The notes: generated from the sequence alone by a model not told the origin. Positions 26,075 through 35,636 are shown, numbered from the stretch's first letter. The stretch: DNA of 64,000 nucleotides from Robertmurraya kyonggiensis (GCF_005116465.1 NZ_SWBM01000002.1:62001-126000), one strand, 5' to 3'. Numbers and translations: made by a program.

Positions 26075-27967
26075 TTATGATGGAACAAATGTTTTGTTTA
26101 CTACTTGGTTATCAAACTGATATACTTTTTCAATATAAATTTGATGCCATATCATGAATGTGAAGATTGACCATAGCTTTCGACTGTTATCCTTCTTTTC
26201 GAGAACATGATCAGCAAGTAACGTATTGATCTCTTCTTTATTAAATAAAGAGTCTGTTTGGCTGTCATTGATTAACTGGATAGCCCAATCATACATTTCA
26301 TTTTTTAGCCAATGTCGAATAGGCACTGGAAATCCCAGTTTTTTTCTGTTCCTTACATGTTGTGGTACTATTCCTTTTGCTGCTTCCCGCAGAAGGAATT
26401 TGGTCTGGCCATTGTTTATCTTTTGGCTGCTGGTAAGTTTTGAAGCAGCGCTGAAAACCCTTTTGTCCAAGAAAGGCACTCTTACTTCTAGCGAGTTAGC
26501 CATCGACATTTTATCTGCCTTTGATAAAATGTCTCCTTTTAGCCAGGTTTGGATATCAATATATTGCATTTTTGTGACATCATCATAGGATAAAGAATTA
26601 GAGTAAAGTAGATCTGTTATTTTTTCATTTTCTACATTAGATAGATATTTCACCAATAGATGTTTCTTTTCTTTTTCGTTAAAAATATTAGCATTGCCGA
26701 TATATCGTCTATTTAGGGGGGTAATGCCTCTCTCTATTAAACTTTTTCCTCTGACCCCATCCGGAATGCGACTCGCGACCACTCTTAAAATAGCTTTTAT
26801 AGGAGATGGGATATAGCTAAACACTTGTAATGATTGGGGTTCTCTATAAATATTATATCCCCCGAACAATTCGTCTGCTCCTTCTCCGGATAGGGCTACC
26901 TTTACATGCTTCCGAGCTTCTCTGGACAGAAAATATAAAGGGACAGCAGCAGGATCAGCCAGCGGATCATCCATATGCCAAATAATCTTCGGCAATTTGT
27001 TCATGAATTCTTCCGGGCTGATTAAATATGATATATTTTCTACATGTAAATGATGCGCTGTTTCTTTGGCTATATCAATTTCACTGTACCCTTTCGTTTC
27101 AAAGCCTACTGAAAAAGTTTTAATCATAGGATTTACTTCTTTTGCTAAAGAAACTATAAAAGAAGAATCAATCCCTCCAGAAAGGAAGGCCCCAATTGGC
27201 ACGTCACTTCTCATGTGAACGTTTACTGAATCTATTAAACTATCTTGGATTTCTTTAATTAACTTAGAATTTTCCATGTTAGATGGTTTAAATTGTGGCT
27301 CCCAATAAGAAACAATCTTCATTCTTTCTCCTGGCTTTTGGGTGAAATAATGCCCCGGTGACAATTTTTTAATAGACTTTGTAATCGTATTAGGTTCAGG
27401 AACATATTGAAAGCTTAAAAAATGCTGGAAAGAATGAATGTCCAACTCATCTTTAATAACTTTTAACATCGACTTTTTTTCGGAAGCAAAATAAGTAATA
27501 TCAGACTGTTCGCTATAAAAGAAAGGCTTAATCCCAAAGTGGTCTCTGGCACCATACAGTCTCTGCTCGAGCTTGTCCCAAATGACAAAGGCAAACATGC
27601 CCCGCAGTTTGCGAGCGGTTTCTTCCTTTATTCTGCTATAGAGAGCAATGATGACTTCCGTATCGGTATCCGTGCTGAACATGTGCCCGCATTCCAGCAA
27701 TTCTGCTTTAAGCTCGACATAGTTATATATTTCTCCATTAAATACAATCCAATATCTTTCATTTTCATAAGATAGAGGCTGACTGCCCTTCTCCACATCT
27801 ATGATACTTAATCTTCTAAAACCAAAATTCACATATTCATTGAAAAAATACCCTTCAGCATCAGGGCCCCTATGGATAATCGTATGAGTCATTTCCCTTA
27901 GTTGTTCTTTATCTTCATTATTCAGAGCCAAGGGACGACTGCTTAAACATCCTACAAACCCGCACAT
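26075..27967 (-). CDS. asnO: Glutamine-hydrolysing asparagine synthetase (AsnO type)
   Basis: 630 aa; converts aspartate to asparagine with glutamine and ATP. The class II amidotransferase nucleophile is Cys2 (MCGFVGCL), followed by HRGPDAEGYF, FGFRRLSIID and FNGEIYNY. The synthetase half has the PP-loop LSGGIDSSFIVSLA, the DDPLADPAAVPLYF strand and LSGEGADELFGGYN. ATG 27967 with GGTGGAG upstream is correct, because Cys must follow the initiator Met; the longer GTG frame is not. The motifs closely resemble Bacillus subtilis AsnO (YisO), linked there to sporulation. Single gene; its upstream region is shared with a two-component operon on the other strand. Confidence 0.9.
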   Translation of the reverse strand: MCGFVGCLSSRPLALNNEDKEQLREMTHTIIHRGPDAEGYFFNEYVNFGFRRLSIIDVEKGSQPLSYENERYWIVFNGEIYNYVELKAELLECGHMFSTDTDTEVIIALYSRIKEETARKLRGMFAFVIWDKLEQRLYGARDHFGIKPFFYSEQSDITYFASEKKSMLKVIKDELDIHSFQHFLSFQYVPEPNTITKSIKKLSPGHYFTQKPGERMKIVSYWEPQFKPSNMENSKLIKEIQDSLIDSVNVHMRSDVPIGAFLSGGIDSSFIVSLAKEVNPMIKTFSVGFETKGYSEIDIAKETAHHLHVENISYLISPEEFMNKLPKIIWHMDDPLADPAAVPLYFLSREARKHVKVALSGEGADELFGGYNIYREPQSLQVFSYIPSPIKAILRVVASRIPDGVRGKSLIERGITPLNRRYIGNANIFNEKEKKHLLVKYLSNVENEKITDLLYSNSLSYDDVTKMQYIDIQTWLKGDILSKADKMSMANSLEVRVPFLDKRVFSAASKLTSSQKINNGQTKFLLREAAKGIVPQHVRNRKKLGFPVPIRHWLKNEMYDWAIQLINDSQTDSLFNKEEINTLLADHVLEKKDNSRKLWSIFTFMIWHQIYIEKVYQFDNQVVNKTFVPS

Positions 27968-28088
27968 TATCTCCACCTGCTTTTTACTTCATTTTTTGTG
28001 TTGATGGTATCGAATTGGTTCTGCATACGGCCATCAAATTTCCTTTTCATCTCACTTGAATTAGTATAAAAGGATGGTTGCAACAATT

Positions 28089-28106
28089 GGTTACAAAATA
28101 GTTACA
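28089..28106 (+). promoter_or_regulatory. Likely response-regulator box 1
   Basis: GGTTACAAAATAGTTACA contains two TTACA half-sites 11 bp apart, the spacing at which OmpR/PhoB-type regulators bind side by side. It matches the reverse complement of 28180-28197 at 16 of 18 bases. Confidence 0.6.
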
Positions 28107-28179
28107 GAATAGCAGTTAAGAAGATTGATTTCAGATTTGAAAAGTCGTCCATTCATCCAAATTTAACTGCTAATAATAT

Positions 28180-28197
28180 TGTAATTTTTTTGTAACC
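28180..28197 (-). promoter_or_regulatory. Likely response-regulator box 2
   Basis: On the minus strand this reads GGTTACAAAAAAATTACA, again TTACA-N6-TTACA. It lies about 80 bp before the lipoprotein start. Confidence 0.6.
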
Positions 28198-28274
28198 CTT
28201 TATCTGTTATGGAATTTTATAATGAAGTTATCCCATTAGGGGTCAAGTTGGATTAAATGTTAGGAGTATACAGC

Positions 28275-29531
28275 GTGGATAATAGAGCGAAATGGAAGTT
28301 ATTGATGTATATCTCGATTGGAATTATGTTATCAGGCTGCAGCATGGCAAAATCGCCCGGAGAATTAATTGAATCCCCTCAGCTGCATGACGGGCAAAAT
28401 CTGAAAGTAAAGGAAACATTAAAACAGCTTTTGCCATCTGGCATAGAGTATATGACACCCGAACAAGCTGCCATAAAACGGTCCATAATTATTGAAGATA
28501 TACATGGTGACGGGAAACAAGAAGCCTTTATTTTATATAGAAATATGAAAGAGAACCAGCAAGTGCATTTACTGGTTTTACAGCAAAAAAATCAAAAATG
28601 GACGAAAATATCAGATATCGAAACGGATTATAACAATATTCATTATTTCGGACTTCACGATTTGGATGATGATGGAGTAATGGAAGTAACAATGGGTTTA
28701 GGAACTTCAGATTTCGAAAATGAGAAACAGCTGATCATATATCAGTGGGATAAGGCTGGGCTCAAGAAACTCATGAAACGAAGCTATCATTTATTGGACA
28801 TCGCGGACTACGACGGAGATAAAAAAATCGATGTTCTACTTGTAGACGGAAAAAGAAGAACATCCTTTACAGCAGAGTTGTTCCGCTATGAAAACGGCGC
28901 GCTAAAGTCTCGGTCGGCCGTGGATTTAGAAGCATATTCCTTTCATGAGAATATGGTGAGCGGTACATTAAACGATGGCAATAAGGCATTATTTATTGAT
29001 AGCACCATTGGTGTCCATTCCATGTTGACTGAAATTATAGCGTATGATCATGGGGAACTTGTGAAAGTCGGGGAGAAAAATGGGGGCCCACAAATAAAAA
29101 AATATCCCCTGTACAGCAAAGATATAAATGAAGACGGTGTAACAGAGGTAGGCGAGATGTATATCCCACAAGGCTGGGAAGATGCCTTATATGAGGACAT
29201 CCCATTTATCGAATTTTATTCAACGTATTCCATAGATGGGACTTCCAAAAAGATCACGGAACGGTTTATCGACAGGGTACGCAGGTTTTACATAGAGATT
29301 CCTTCTGAATGGCATGGTAGGGTCACAGTGAAAAAGGTCAAAAATGGAATTCAATTACTATCGGTTTCCAATCAGAAGCCAGTATTTGAGGTAAAATGGG
29401 TAAAAAAAGGATCCTCTGAATCTTCAAAAGCAGTTTTGAAGGAAACAAAGGATACCATTTTTTATTCTGATCGGAAAGAAAATGAAACATTTCCTTTTAA
29501 TCAGTTTCATTTGCTGGAAAATGAGTTCTAA
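28275..29531 (+). CDS. Lipoprotein with VCBS/FG-GAP-like repeats
   Basis: About 418 aa. A basic N-terminus, hydrophobic stretch and lipobox LSGC mark a secreted lipid-anchored protein. GTG 28275 with TAGGAG 8 nt upstream is the likely start; the ATG at 28257 lies before the ribosome-binding site. Asp-rich motifs (EDIHGDGKQEA, HDLDDDGVMEV, ADYDGDKKIDV, KDINEDGVTEV) recur, as in calcium-binding FG-GAP/VCBS beta-propellers. It is the first gene of an operon with a response regulator and histidine kinase, so it may be a sensor partner or a target of that system; that is inference. Confidence 0.7.
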   Translation: MDNRAKWKLLMYISIGIMLSGCSMAKSPGELIESPQLHDGQNLKVKETLKQLLPSGIEYMTPEQAAIKRSIIIEDIHGDGKQEAFILYRNMKENQQVHLLVLQQKNQKWTKISDIETDYNNIHYFGLHDLDDDGVMEVTMGLGTSDFENEKQLIIYQWDKAGLKKLMKRSYHLLDIADYDGDKKIDVLLVDGKRRTSFTAELFRYENGALKSRSAVDLEAYSFHENMVSGTLNDGNKALFIDSTIGVHSMLTEIIAYDHGELVKVGEKNGGPQIKKYPLYSKDINEDGVTEVGEMYIPQGWEDALYEDIPFIEFYSTYSIDGTSKKITERFIDRVRRFYIEIPSEWHGRVTVKKVKNGIQLLSVSNQKPVFEVKWVKKGSSESSKAVLKETKDTIFYSDRKENETFPFNQFHLLENEF

Positions 29532-29544
29532 GTGAGGGAGAGAA

Positions 29545-30237
29545 ATGCATAGAATCCTTGTTGTTGAAGATGAACTATCTATACGCAGTTTTGTTTGCTT
29601 AAATCTGAAAAAGAGAGGTTACGATATACGGGAATCGGAAACAGGAGAAGATGCTTTGTCCTTTTTTCAAAAGGAACAATTTGATATCGTGCTGCTTGAC
29701 CTAATGCTTCCTGGGATAGACGGGTTTGAAGTTTGTCAAGAAATTAGAAAGTTAAATCAGTCGGTTGGGATTATTATGCTAACAGCAAGAACCCAAGAGA
29801 AGAATAAGGTGGAAGGTCTTATACTTGGAGCCGATGATTACTTGTTTAAACCATTCAGCATGGTAGAGTTAGAAGCAAGAATTTTCTCGCTTTTACGCAG
29901 GATCAATCTAAGTGACAGAGTTTCACTAGAATACAGTGATAGGTTTGTCTCAGGTCCCTTCCAGTTTGAATCAAAAAACAAAAGACTGCTATGCTCAGGC
30001 AGAGAAATCAACCTAACACCAACTGAATATTCGATTCTCCATTTTTTAATGAGCCATCCGAACAGAGTGTTTACAAGAGACGAACTGTTAGATGAGGTAT
30101 GGGGTGAGAACTATGTAGGTGATTTGAAAGTAGTCGACGTCAATATTAGGCGCATTCGCCAGAAAATAGAGAGTAATCCTTCTTCCCCTGTCTATTTATG
30201 TACCGATTGGGGACATGGATATCTATGGAAGGGTTAG
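29545..30237 (+). CDS. OmpR/PhoB-family response regulator
   Basis: 230 aa. The receiver domain has the acidic pair VEDE, the phosphoacceptor in VLLDLMLPGIDGF, Thr in MLTARTQ and Lys in LFKPFSM. The C-terminal winged helix is of OmpR type (INLTPTEYSILHFLMSHPNR, DVNIRRIRQKIE). It sits 13 bp after the lipoprotein gene and 3 bp before the kinase gene, in one operon. It probably binds the TTACA-N6-TTACA elements upstream of the operon. Start ATG with GAGGGAGAG upstream. Confidence 0.93.
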   Translation: MHRILVVEDELSIRSFVCLNLKKRGYDIRESETGEDALSFFQKEQFDIVLLDLMLPGIDGFEVCQEIRKLNQSVGIIMLTARTQEKNKVEGLILGADDYLFKPFSMVELEARIFSLLRRINLSDRVSLEYSDRFVSGPFQFESKNKRLLCSGREINLTPTEYSILHFLMSHPNRVFTRDELLDEVWGENYVGDLKVVDVNIRRIRQKIESNPSSPVYLCTDWGHGYLWKG

Positions 30238-30240
30238 CCA

Positions 30241-31629
30241 ATGAAACGTAAAGTCATTCTATATTTCATGATTATCATCATCCTGACTTTGGGCTTAGTA
30301 ATGGCTGTGTATGGGGTTGCGATAACAAAGTATTATTACCAGGGAATAGCTAATACTTTCCAAAACCAAGCTGAAGCCATCAACCCAATTTGGGAAACTG
30401 GAAATGAGCTCAATTATGGGAGCCTTGAGGATTATAGCGATCTTGTGATTAAAAGCTATCAATATGAAGGAGCTGAATTACAGCTATTGAATAATGATGG
30501 AGAACTTATACAATCATCAACAGGCTTTTACGAAGAACAAAGCTACTCCATCGATCCTGATGTTTTTTCCTATCACACTATATATAAAAAAGAAGAACTT
30601 GAACAATCAGGAGAGAGAGTTTTGGCTGTGTACACTCCTCTACTGCTAGAGGGGCAAACGGTAGGTGTCCTTCGCTATGTTTCTTCATTAACTAAGGTGC
30701 AGGATTTAATTAGCAGTTTACTAGGATACGGATTCTTGATATGTCTTGTTGTTGCAATTATTGTCTTTCTTGTCAGTATTCACCTCGCTGATTCCATTGT
30801 GAGGCCCTTTAATAAAATTATTCAGTTCACTCAGGAAATGTCAAAGGGCCGGTTTGAGAAGCGAATAGAAGAAACCTTTCATTATGAACTTGGTGAAATG
30901 TCGAGAACGCTTAATTATATGGCAGAAGAAATTGTTAAGATGGATCGGTTAAAAACGGATTTCATCTCTTCGATTTCACATGAACTTCGAACGCCTCTGA
31001 CGGGGATAAAGGGTTGGGCAGAGACAATGGAGTCATCGGAGGACCTAACGGAAGAAGAAACCAAATTCGGCTTGCGTATGATTAACAGTGAATCAGAACG
31101 CCTCATGAATTTAGTTGAAGAGCTATTAGATTTCTCAAGGTATGAGTCAAATCGGGTCACACTTTTACCAACTGTGGTCAAATTTGATCGACTTATCAAA
31201 GATGTAATTTTACAGCTTCAAAATAAAGCTACCGGGAAAGATGTTCAGATGAAGCTAGTGTGTACACCTGCTTTAATCAATGCTGATGGCGACAAGATAA
31301 GACAGGTATTATTAAATTTGTTGGATAACGCAATTAAGTTTTCTGAAAGAGGTAGTGAAATTCAAATATTTCAGTACTTAAAAGAAGATATGGCCGTCCT
31401 AAAAATCCAAGATCAAGGTATTGGGATTGAGCAGGAAAAATTAAAATATATTATGGATTCGTTTTACAAAATTGATTCAAAATCGATTGGGACAGGGCTC
31501 GGATTAGCCATTAGCCGAAATATCATCGATAAACATGGGGGAACCATCAAAGTGCAAAGCAAGTATGGTGAGGGAACAACTGTAATTGTTTACTTGCCTA
31601 TGAATGGGATGAAAAAGGAGAAAGGCTAG
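30241..31629 (+). CDS. Sensor histidine kinase
   Basis: 462 aa membrane kinase. Two transmembrane segments (about 7-27 and 158-182) flank an extracytoplasmic sensor. They are followed by HAMP (VRPFNKIIQFTQEMSKGRFE), the HisKA box SSISHELRTPLTGIKGW with the phospho-His, and the HATPase motifs NLLDNAIKFS, DQGIGIEQ and GTGLGLAISRNIIDKHGG. It follows the response regulator by 3 bp and is surely its partner. The signal is unknown; the lipoprotein neighbours on both sides suggest a cell-envelope cue. Confidence 0.93.
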   Translation: MKRKVILYFMIIIILTLGLVMAVYGVAITKYYYQGIANTFQNQAEAINPIWETGNELNYGSLEDYSDLVIKSYQYEGAELQLLNNDGELIQSSTGFYEEQSYSIDPDVFSYHTIYKKEELEQSGERVLAVYTPLLLEGQTVGVLRYVSSLTKVQDLISSLLGYGFLICLVVAIIVFLVSIHLADSIVRPFNKIIQFTQEMSKGRFEKRIEETFHYELGEMSRTLNYMAEEIVKMDRLKTDFISSISHELRTPLTGIKGWAETMESSEDLTEEETKFGLRMINSESERLMNLVEELLDFSRYESNRVTLLPTVVKFDRLIKDVILQLQNKATGKDVQMKLVCTPALINADGDKIRQVLLNLLDNAIKFSERGSEIQIFQYLKEDMAVLKIQDQGIGIEQEKLKYIMDSFYKIDSKSIGTGLGLAISRNIIDKHGGTIKVQSKYGEGTTVIVYLPMNGMKKEKG

Positions 31630-31682
31630 AAGTCGATACGCTCATGATTTATATTAAAAACTTTCAATATGGAGGAATAAAA

Positions 31683-32282
31683 ATGAAGGAATTCATAGCA
31701 ATTACCCTTGGCATTTTCCTGTTATTAGCGGGATGCGGCACTACATCAAATGATCTGGTTACAGATGAGGCAAAGCCAGTGTCAGAAAAAGGGAAAGTAG
31801 AAAAATCAGAAGAAGCAGAAAATATGGAACAGAAAGAAGACAGCAATACAGAATCACGAAATACAAAGAACAGTGTAGAAATCAATGCAGAAAAAAAGAG
31901 TCAATCCGCTCCTGTGACAGGGGAAAAGGAAAAATATATTAAACAACTTAATGATATAAAAAAAGGATTAAGCGAATTTGATAAAGCATTGGAAACTGGA
32001 ACACAATTTGAAATAGGCCAGGCTTATGGGGAAATTTTCACAAGATGGGATAATGCTTTAAATGATATCTATGGAGCTCTAGAGAAGCAACTTTCCGCCA
32101 GTGAAATGGATAGGTTAAGAGAAGAACAGCGAAAATGGATCACATACCGAGATGAGACGGCAAAGAAGGCATCACTAAAATTTGAAGGCGGCACCATGGA
32201 ATCACTAGAATATATAAGCACACAAGCACGGCTTACAGAAGAAAGATGTTATGAGTTAGTTGAAAGATATATGAAGCAGTAA
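31683..32282 (+). CDS. Lipoprotein with LprI/DUF1311 domain
   Basis: 199 aa. Signal peptide with lipobox LLAGC (MKEFIAITLGIFLLLAGC), then a Lys/Glu-rich low-complexity linker, then a DUF1311/LprI-type domain (LEKQLSASEMDRLREEQRKW, TYRDETAKKA, LTEERCYELVERYM). LprI proteins are described as lysozyme-inhibitor-like in mycobacteria; in Bacillaceae the role is open. ATG 31683 has GGAGGAATAAA before it. Last gene of the two-component operon, 53 bp after the kinase. Confidence 0.75.
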   Translation: MKEFIAITLGIFLLLAGCGTTSNDLVTDEAKPVSEKGKVEKSEEAENMEQKEDSNTESRNTKNSVEINAEKKSQSAPVTGEKEKYIKQLNDIKKGLSEFDKALETGTQFEIGQAYGEIFTRWDNALNDIYGALEKQLSASEMDRLREEQRKWITYRDETAKKASLKFEGGTMESLEYISTQARLTEERCYELVERYMKQ

Positions 32283-32400
32283 AATGTATAGCCATCAAAA
32301 ACATTGCTTAACCTCTAGTAGTAAAGGTATAAAGGGAAAACCTTCTATTGCTTTAAGAGTTGACTAATTGGCAGAGTTTGTTAGTTTAATGTTTTTTATT

Positions 32401-32427
32401 AAAAAGAGGCTTACCCCTCTTTTTTTA
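32401..32427 (+). terminator. Terminator of the two-component operon
   Basis: AAAAAGAGG pairs with CCTCTTTTTTT around a short loop. Confidence 0.75.
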
Positions 32428-32483
32428 CTTTATATAAGCGTTCTAGAATCAGTCTCTCTGTTATACCCAATAATCTTCAATAC

Positions 32484-32935
32484 TCAGGCACGATTGTTGA
32501 AAAGTATATTTAATGATTCCCATTCATTTTGTTCTAGTTTTGTTGTTTTGGTTAATATCTCTGTTGGTACTTCAACCTTCCCGATATCTTGAAGAAGAGC
32601 ACCATATCGTACATTTTTTACTTCTGTAGGAGAAAGACCCATATTCTTTGTAGGTGTTCAGCGTATTCATAATTCTTCTGTATGCGTTAGGTGTACTGAA
32701 CTTTGGAATGTATAATCATAAGAAAAGTTCTTGATGATTGGAGAATTTCCTCTTCATCCTCAGATGAGAATACATGACTTCCTTTTAATTCATCAATAAC
32801 TGAAGTATAAAGCTGTACTTTGTTTCTACTACCGTATTTTGTTTTATAGAGAGCTTGGTCTGCAACATGATTAATTGCTCTCGTTTTATTTGCCTCATTT
32901 AGATAAGTAACGGGAAATCGTAGCACAGTTACAAA
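32484..32935 (-). pseudogene. Remnant of a GGDEF/HD-GYP (c-di-GMP) signalling gene
   Basis: The minus strand encodes the end of a GGDEF domain (VADQALYKTKYGSRNKVQLY), a linker (SSEDEEEILQSSRTFLMIIH) and, after a stop and a one-base frameshift, the start of an HD-GYP domain (MGLSPTEVKNVRYGALLQDI then GKVEVPTEILTK). It breaks off after NEWESLN. Both ends are missing: the catalytic GGDEF loop and the GYP part are absent. No ribosome-binding site or start fits. A clear decayed gene. Confidence 0.75.
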
Positions 32936-32981
32936 AAAATAACAGCACTCTAATTTTGATAGAGATATGCTGTTATTTTTT
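32933..32981. terminator. Bidirectional hairpin upstream of endonuclease I
   Basis: AAAAAATAACAGCA pairs with TGCTGTTATTTTTT over a 20-nt loop. Confidence 0.6.
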
Positions 32982-33130
32982 TTCAGGACTAGATAGGGAC
33001 TCGTTATTGTCCCTATATTTAACTAGATTCAAAAACCATTCAAAAGTAACTAGGAATCAAAATTTTGAATTGTTAAACTATTAATAACATCATGGGTTGT
33101 CTTCAATTTAATCCTATTAGGAGGGAAAAA

Positions 33131-34024
33131 ATGAAGCGAAAAGTGCATGTGATTCCAAATCAAGAAGTAGAACAGGTGGAAAGTGTAAATGAAATCCCGC
33201 AAGGAGTAGAGTGGATTCAGGCTCTGAAAATTGGGGACAAAGAAATACTGACACAAGAATTGGACACAGCAAAGGCGGCCTATTTAGAGTACAGCAATAA
33301 CCAGCCCTACTATGAGGAAGACAGAGACAAAGAAATCAAACAAACCTATTATAAAAATGAGCTTGATAGAAATGAACTTCAAGAATTACTAGAAAAAACA
33401 CATCGAAATAAGCTGAATTATACGCCTCACCGATATGTCTATCCTTGGGTAGATCTTCAAGAGAATGGGAAACTTAAAAGCATCTATTCAGGGAAGGAAA
33501 TGGATCCGCTTGCTGTTATGGAAGAGGATATACGAATTCTTGAAGATAGACGTGTGAATCTGACTAGTTTATCAGATGACATGAAGTTGAATTGTGAGCA
33601 TGTAGTGCCTCAGTCATGGTTTGATGAGCGTGAGCCAATGAGGGGAGATTTGCATCATTTGTTTGCCTGTGATCCTACATGCAACAGCCGTCGCGGCAAC
33701 AGCCCTTATGAAGATTTTCCTGACTATGTTCCGGAAAGCCTTACTTTAGGGATTGCGGAAGGCTGTGGTAAGGCAGATGAAGGGAAGTTTGAACCTGAAT
33801 TTGGAAAGGGAATTGTTGCAAGAGCCACCTTTTATTTTATAACTCGTTATCCTGGAGTAATTAACAACAATCTAGTAAATTTAAAGCTTTTACTAAATTG
33901 GCATCAGCAATTTCCAGTGTCTATATATGAAAAACACCGAAACCTTGCAATCTATGAATTACAAGGAAATCGGAACCCATTTATTGATTTTCCAGAGCTC
34001 GCGGAAAAATGGTTAATTAAATGA
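33131..34024 (+). CDS. Endonuclease I family (HNH-like) nuclease
   Basis: 297 aa non-specific endonuclease of the Endonuclease_1 family (EndA/Bsn type). The beta-beta-alpha-metal core is seen as CEHVVPQSWF, followed by MRGDLHHLFACDPTCNSRRG, SPYEDFPDY, and FEPEFGKGIVARATFYFITR. Bsn-type enzymes are usually secreted, but no signal peptide is seen here (MKRKVHVIPNQEVEQVES), so the protein may stay in the cell or leave by another route. ATG 33131 has AGGAGGG just upstream. A terminator hairpin follows, then the group II intron. Confidence 0.85.
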   Translation: MKRKVHVIPNQEVEQVESVNEIPQGVEWIQALKIGDKEILTQELDTAKAAYLEYSNNQPYYEEDRDKEIKQTYYKNELDRNELQELLEKTHRNKLNYTPHRYVYPWVDLQENGKLKSIYSGKEMDPLAVMEEDIRILEDRRVNLTSLSDDMKLNCEHVVPQSWFDEREPMRGDLHHLFACDPTCNSRRGNSPYEDFPDYVPESLTLGIAEGCGKADEGKFEPEFGKGIVARATFYFITRYPGVINNNLVNLKLLLNWHQQFPVSIYEKHRNLAIYELQGNRNPFIDFPELAEKWLIK

Positions 34025-34048
34025 ATTGAGAACCGAATGTAAAAGTAG

Positions 34049-34073
34049 GAGGTCGTCAATGACGACCTCTTTT
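34049..34073 (+). terminator. Terminator of the endonuclease gene, also the intron insertion context
   Basis: GAGGTCGTC / GACGACCTC with a 3-nt loop and TTTT tail. The intron begins 3 bp after the T run, the usual context for group IIC introns. Confidence 0.85.
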
Positions 34074-34076
34074 CCA

Positions 34077-35479
34077 GTTTGCCCAGCATGGGCGAACTCT
34101 AACGGGTGAAAGTCCCGAGTGCGACCTGGTAGCGGTAAGCACATAGCCGACAGCAAGGGTGTCCATGGTGACGTGGAATCTGAAGGAAGCTCGAGGCAAA
34201 CCTCCGGTCTGACGCACAGAAACCATATAAGAGGCAACTGGTACTGAACGAGGATGAAATGATTCGCCAAATTCGAAAAAGAGAATACCAACCACAGCCA
34301 GTGCTCAGGGTTGAAATTCCAAAATCAAATGGCGGGAAGCGTCTCCTAGGAGTTCCAACTGTCTTAGACAGAGTGATTCAACAGGCAATTGCACAAGTAC
34401 TAACTCCGATATTCGATAAACAGTTCAGCGAATACAGCTATGGATTCAGACCGAGACGCTATGCCGAAATGGCTATCTTGAAAGCGTTAGAGTTCATGAA
34501 CGATGGTTACGACTGGATTGTAGATATAGACTTAGAACGTTTCTTTGATACGGTACACCATGACAGATTGATGAATCTCATATCAAGAACTGTGGATGAT
34601 GGAGATGTCATCTCACTCATTCGTAAATTCCTCGTAAGCGGTGTATTAATTGATGAAGAATACAAAGAAACAGTGATAGGCACTCCGCAAGGAGGAAACT
34701 TATCTCATCTACTTAGTAATATCATGCTTAATGAACTGGATAGGGAACTAGAAAATCGAGGATTACATTTCGTTCGCTACGCTGATGACTGTATTATTAT
34801 GGTCAAAAGTGAAATGTCAGCAAAACGAGTTATGAGGTCCGTATCGAGATTTATTGAAGGAAAACTAGGGTTAATTGTAAATGTGGAGAAATCGAGAGTG
34901 GCGAAACCTAATGAGCCCGATATGAAGTTCTTAGGGTTTGGATTCTTCAAAGATTATCGAGCCGACTTATACAAAGCGGAACCTCACCAATCATCATTAG
35001 AAAGTTTTAAGTTCAAATTAAAACAACTAACAAGAAAGAATTGGAGTGTTGATACGAAGTATCAAGTGGAGCGAATCAATCAGTTAATAAGAGGATGGGT
35101 CAATTACTTTAAGGTTGGTTATATGAAAACAGCACTTGGGGAAATAGATGCCCACACAAGATTTAGACTGCGAATGTGTATATGGAAGAAATGGAAAACA
35201 GCAAAAAATCGCAGGAAAAACCTTATTAAACTAGGCATGGACAAACATAGTGCATACAAAAACAGTCAAACAAGTAAGGGGACGGCTCGAATCGCTAGCT
35301 CCTGGGTACTCAGCACGACAATAACCAATAAGAGATTAGCCCAATTCGGTCTAATCTCGAGCCAACAACATTATATTAAAGTGCATGTTTAGGATAAAAT
35401 TGAACCGCCGTATACGGAACCGTACGTACGGTGGTGTGAGAGGCCGGATAATCAATTAATGATTATCCTCCTACTCGAT
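34077..35479 (+). mobile_element. Internally deleted group IIC intron
   Basis: The 5' end (GTTTGCCCAGCATGGGCGAA) and the following domain I sequence (AACGGGTGAAAGTCCCGA, GGTGTCCATGGTGACGTGGA, CTGAAGGAAGCTCGAGGCAA) match the family of the Oceanobacillus iheyensis group IIC intron as I remember it. The 3' part has a domain V-like GAACCGCCGTATACGG then CGTACGTACGGTGGTGTGAG (35402-35440), a hairpin GGATAATCA/TGATTATCC (35445-35467) and ends near CTACTCGAT. The intron is about 1.4 kb, and the rest of domains I-IV plus the first part of the reverse transcriptase are missing, so it is probably unable to move by itself. Boundaries are estimated. Confidence 0.8.
34259..35392 (+). pseudogene. ltrA: Group II intron reverse transcriptase/maturase, N-terminally truncated
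   Basis: 377 aa remain of the usual ~420-450 or more. The frame enters at IRKREYQPQPVLRVEIPKSN, which is normally about residue 70, so the N-terminal part of the RT domain is gone. RT motifs remain: YGFRPRRYAEMA, WIVDIDLERFFDTV, HFVRYADD (catalytic) and a maturase X region (INQLIRGWVNYFKVGYMK). The conserved GGPLSPLL is altered to GGNLSHLL. The C-terminal residues run to the usual end of the family. Probably inactive. Confidence 0.8.
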
Positions 35480-35636
35480 ATTCTCCTGCCTTCCTAAAAC
35501 GATCATTCTAACTAGTTCTACAATAAAAAAATATAAATTTAACAAAGACTCGATAATATTCTAAATATTTAAACATTATACTGAGGAAGATGTCAAAATT
35601 TGTAGTATTTAGGATGAAAAACAAGGAGGAAATTAG

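Larger units (their letters stand above)
27968..28274. other. Divergent promoter region between asnO and the lipoprotein/two-component operon
   Basis: 307 bp with no gene. It holds two inverted near-identical 18-bp elements, described separately, and presumably both promoters. Confidence 0.6.

Noticed and set aside
34013-34295. Two minus-strand ORFs over the intron 5' part
   Set aside because: They lie antisense to structured intron RNA and have no ribosome-binding site.
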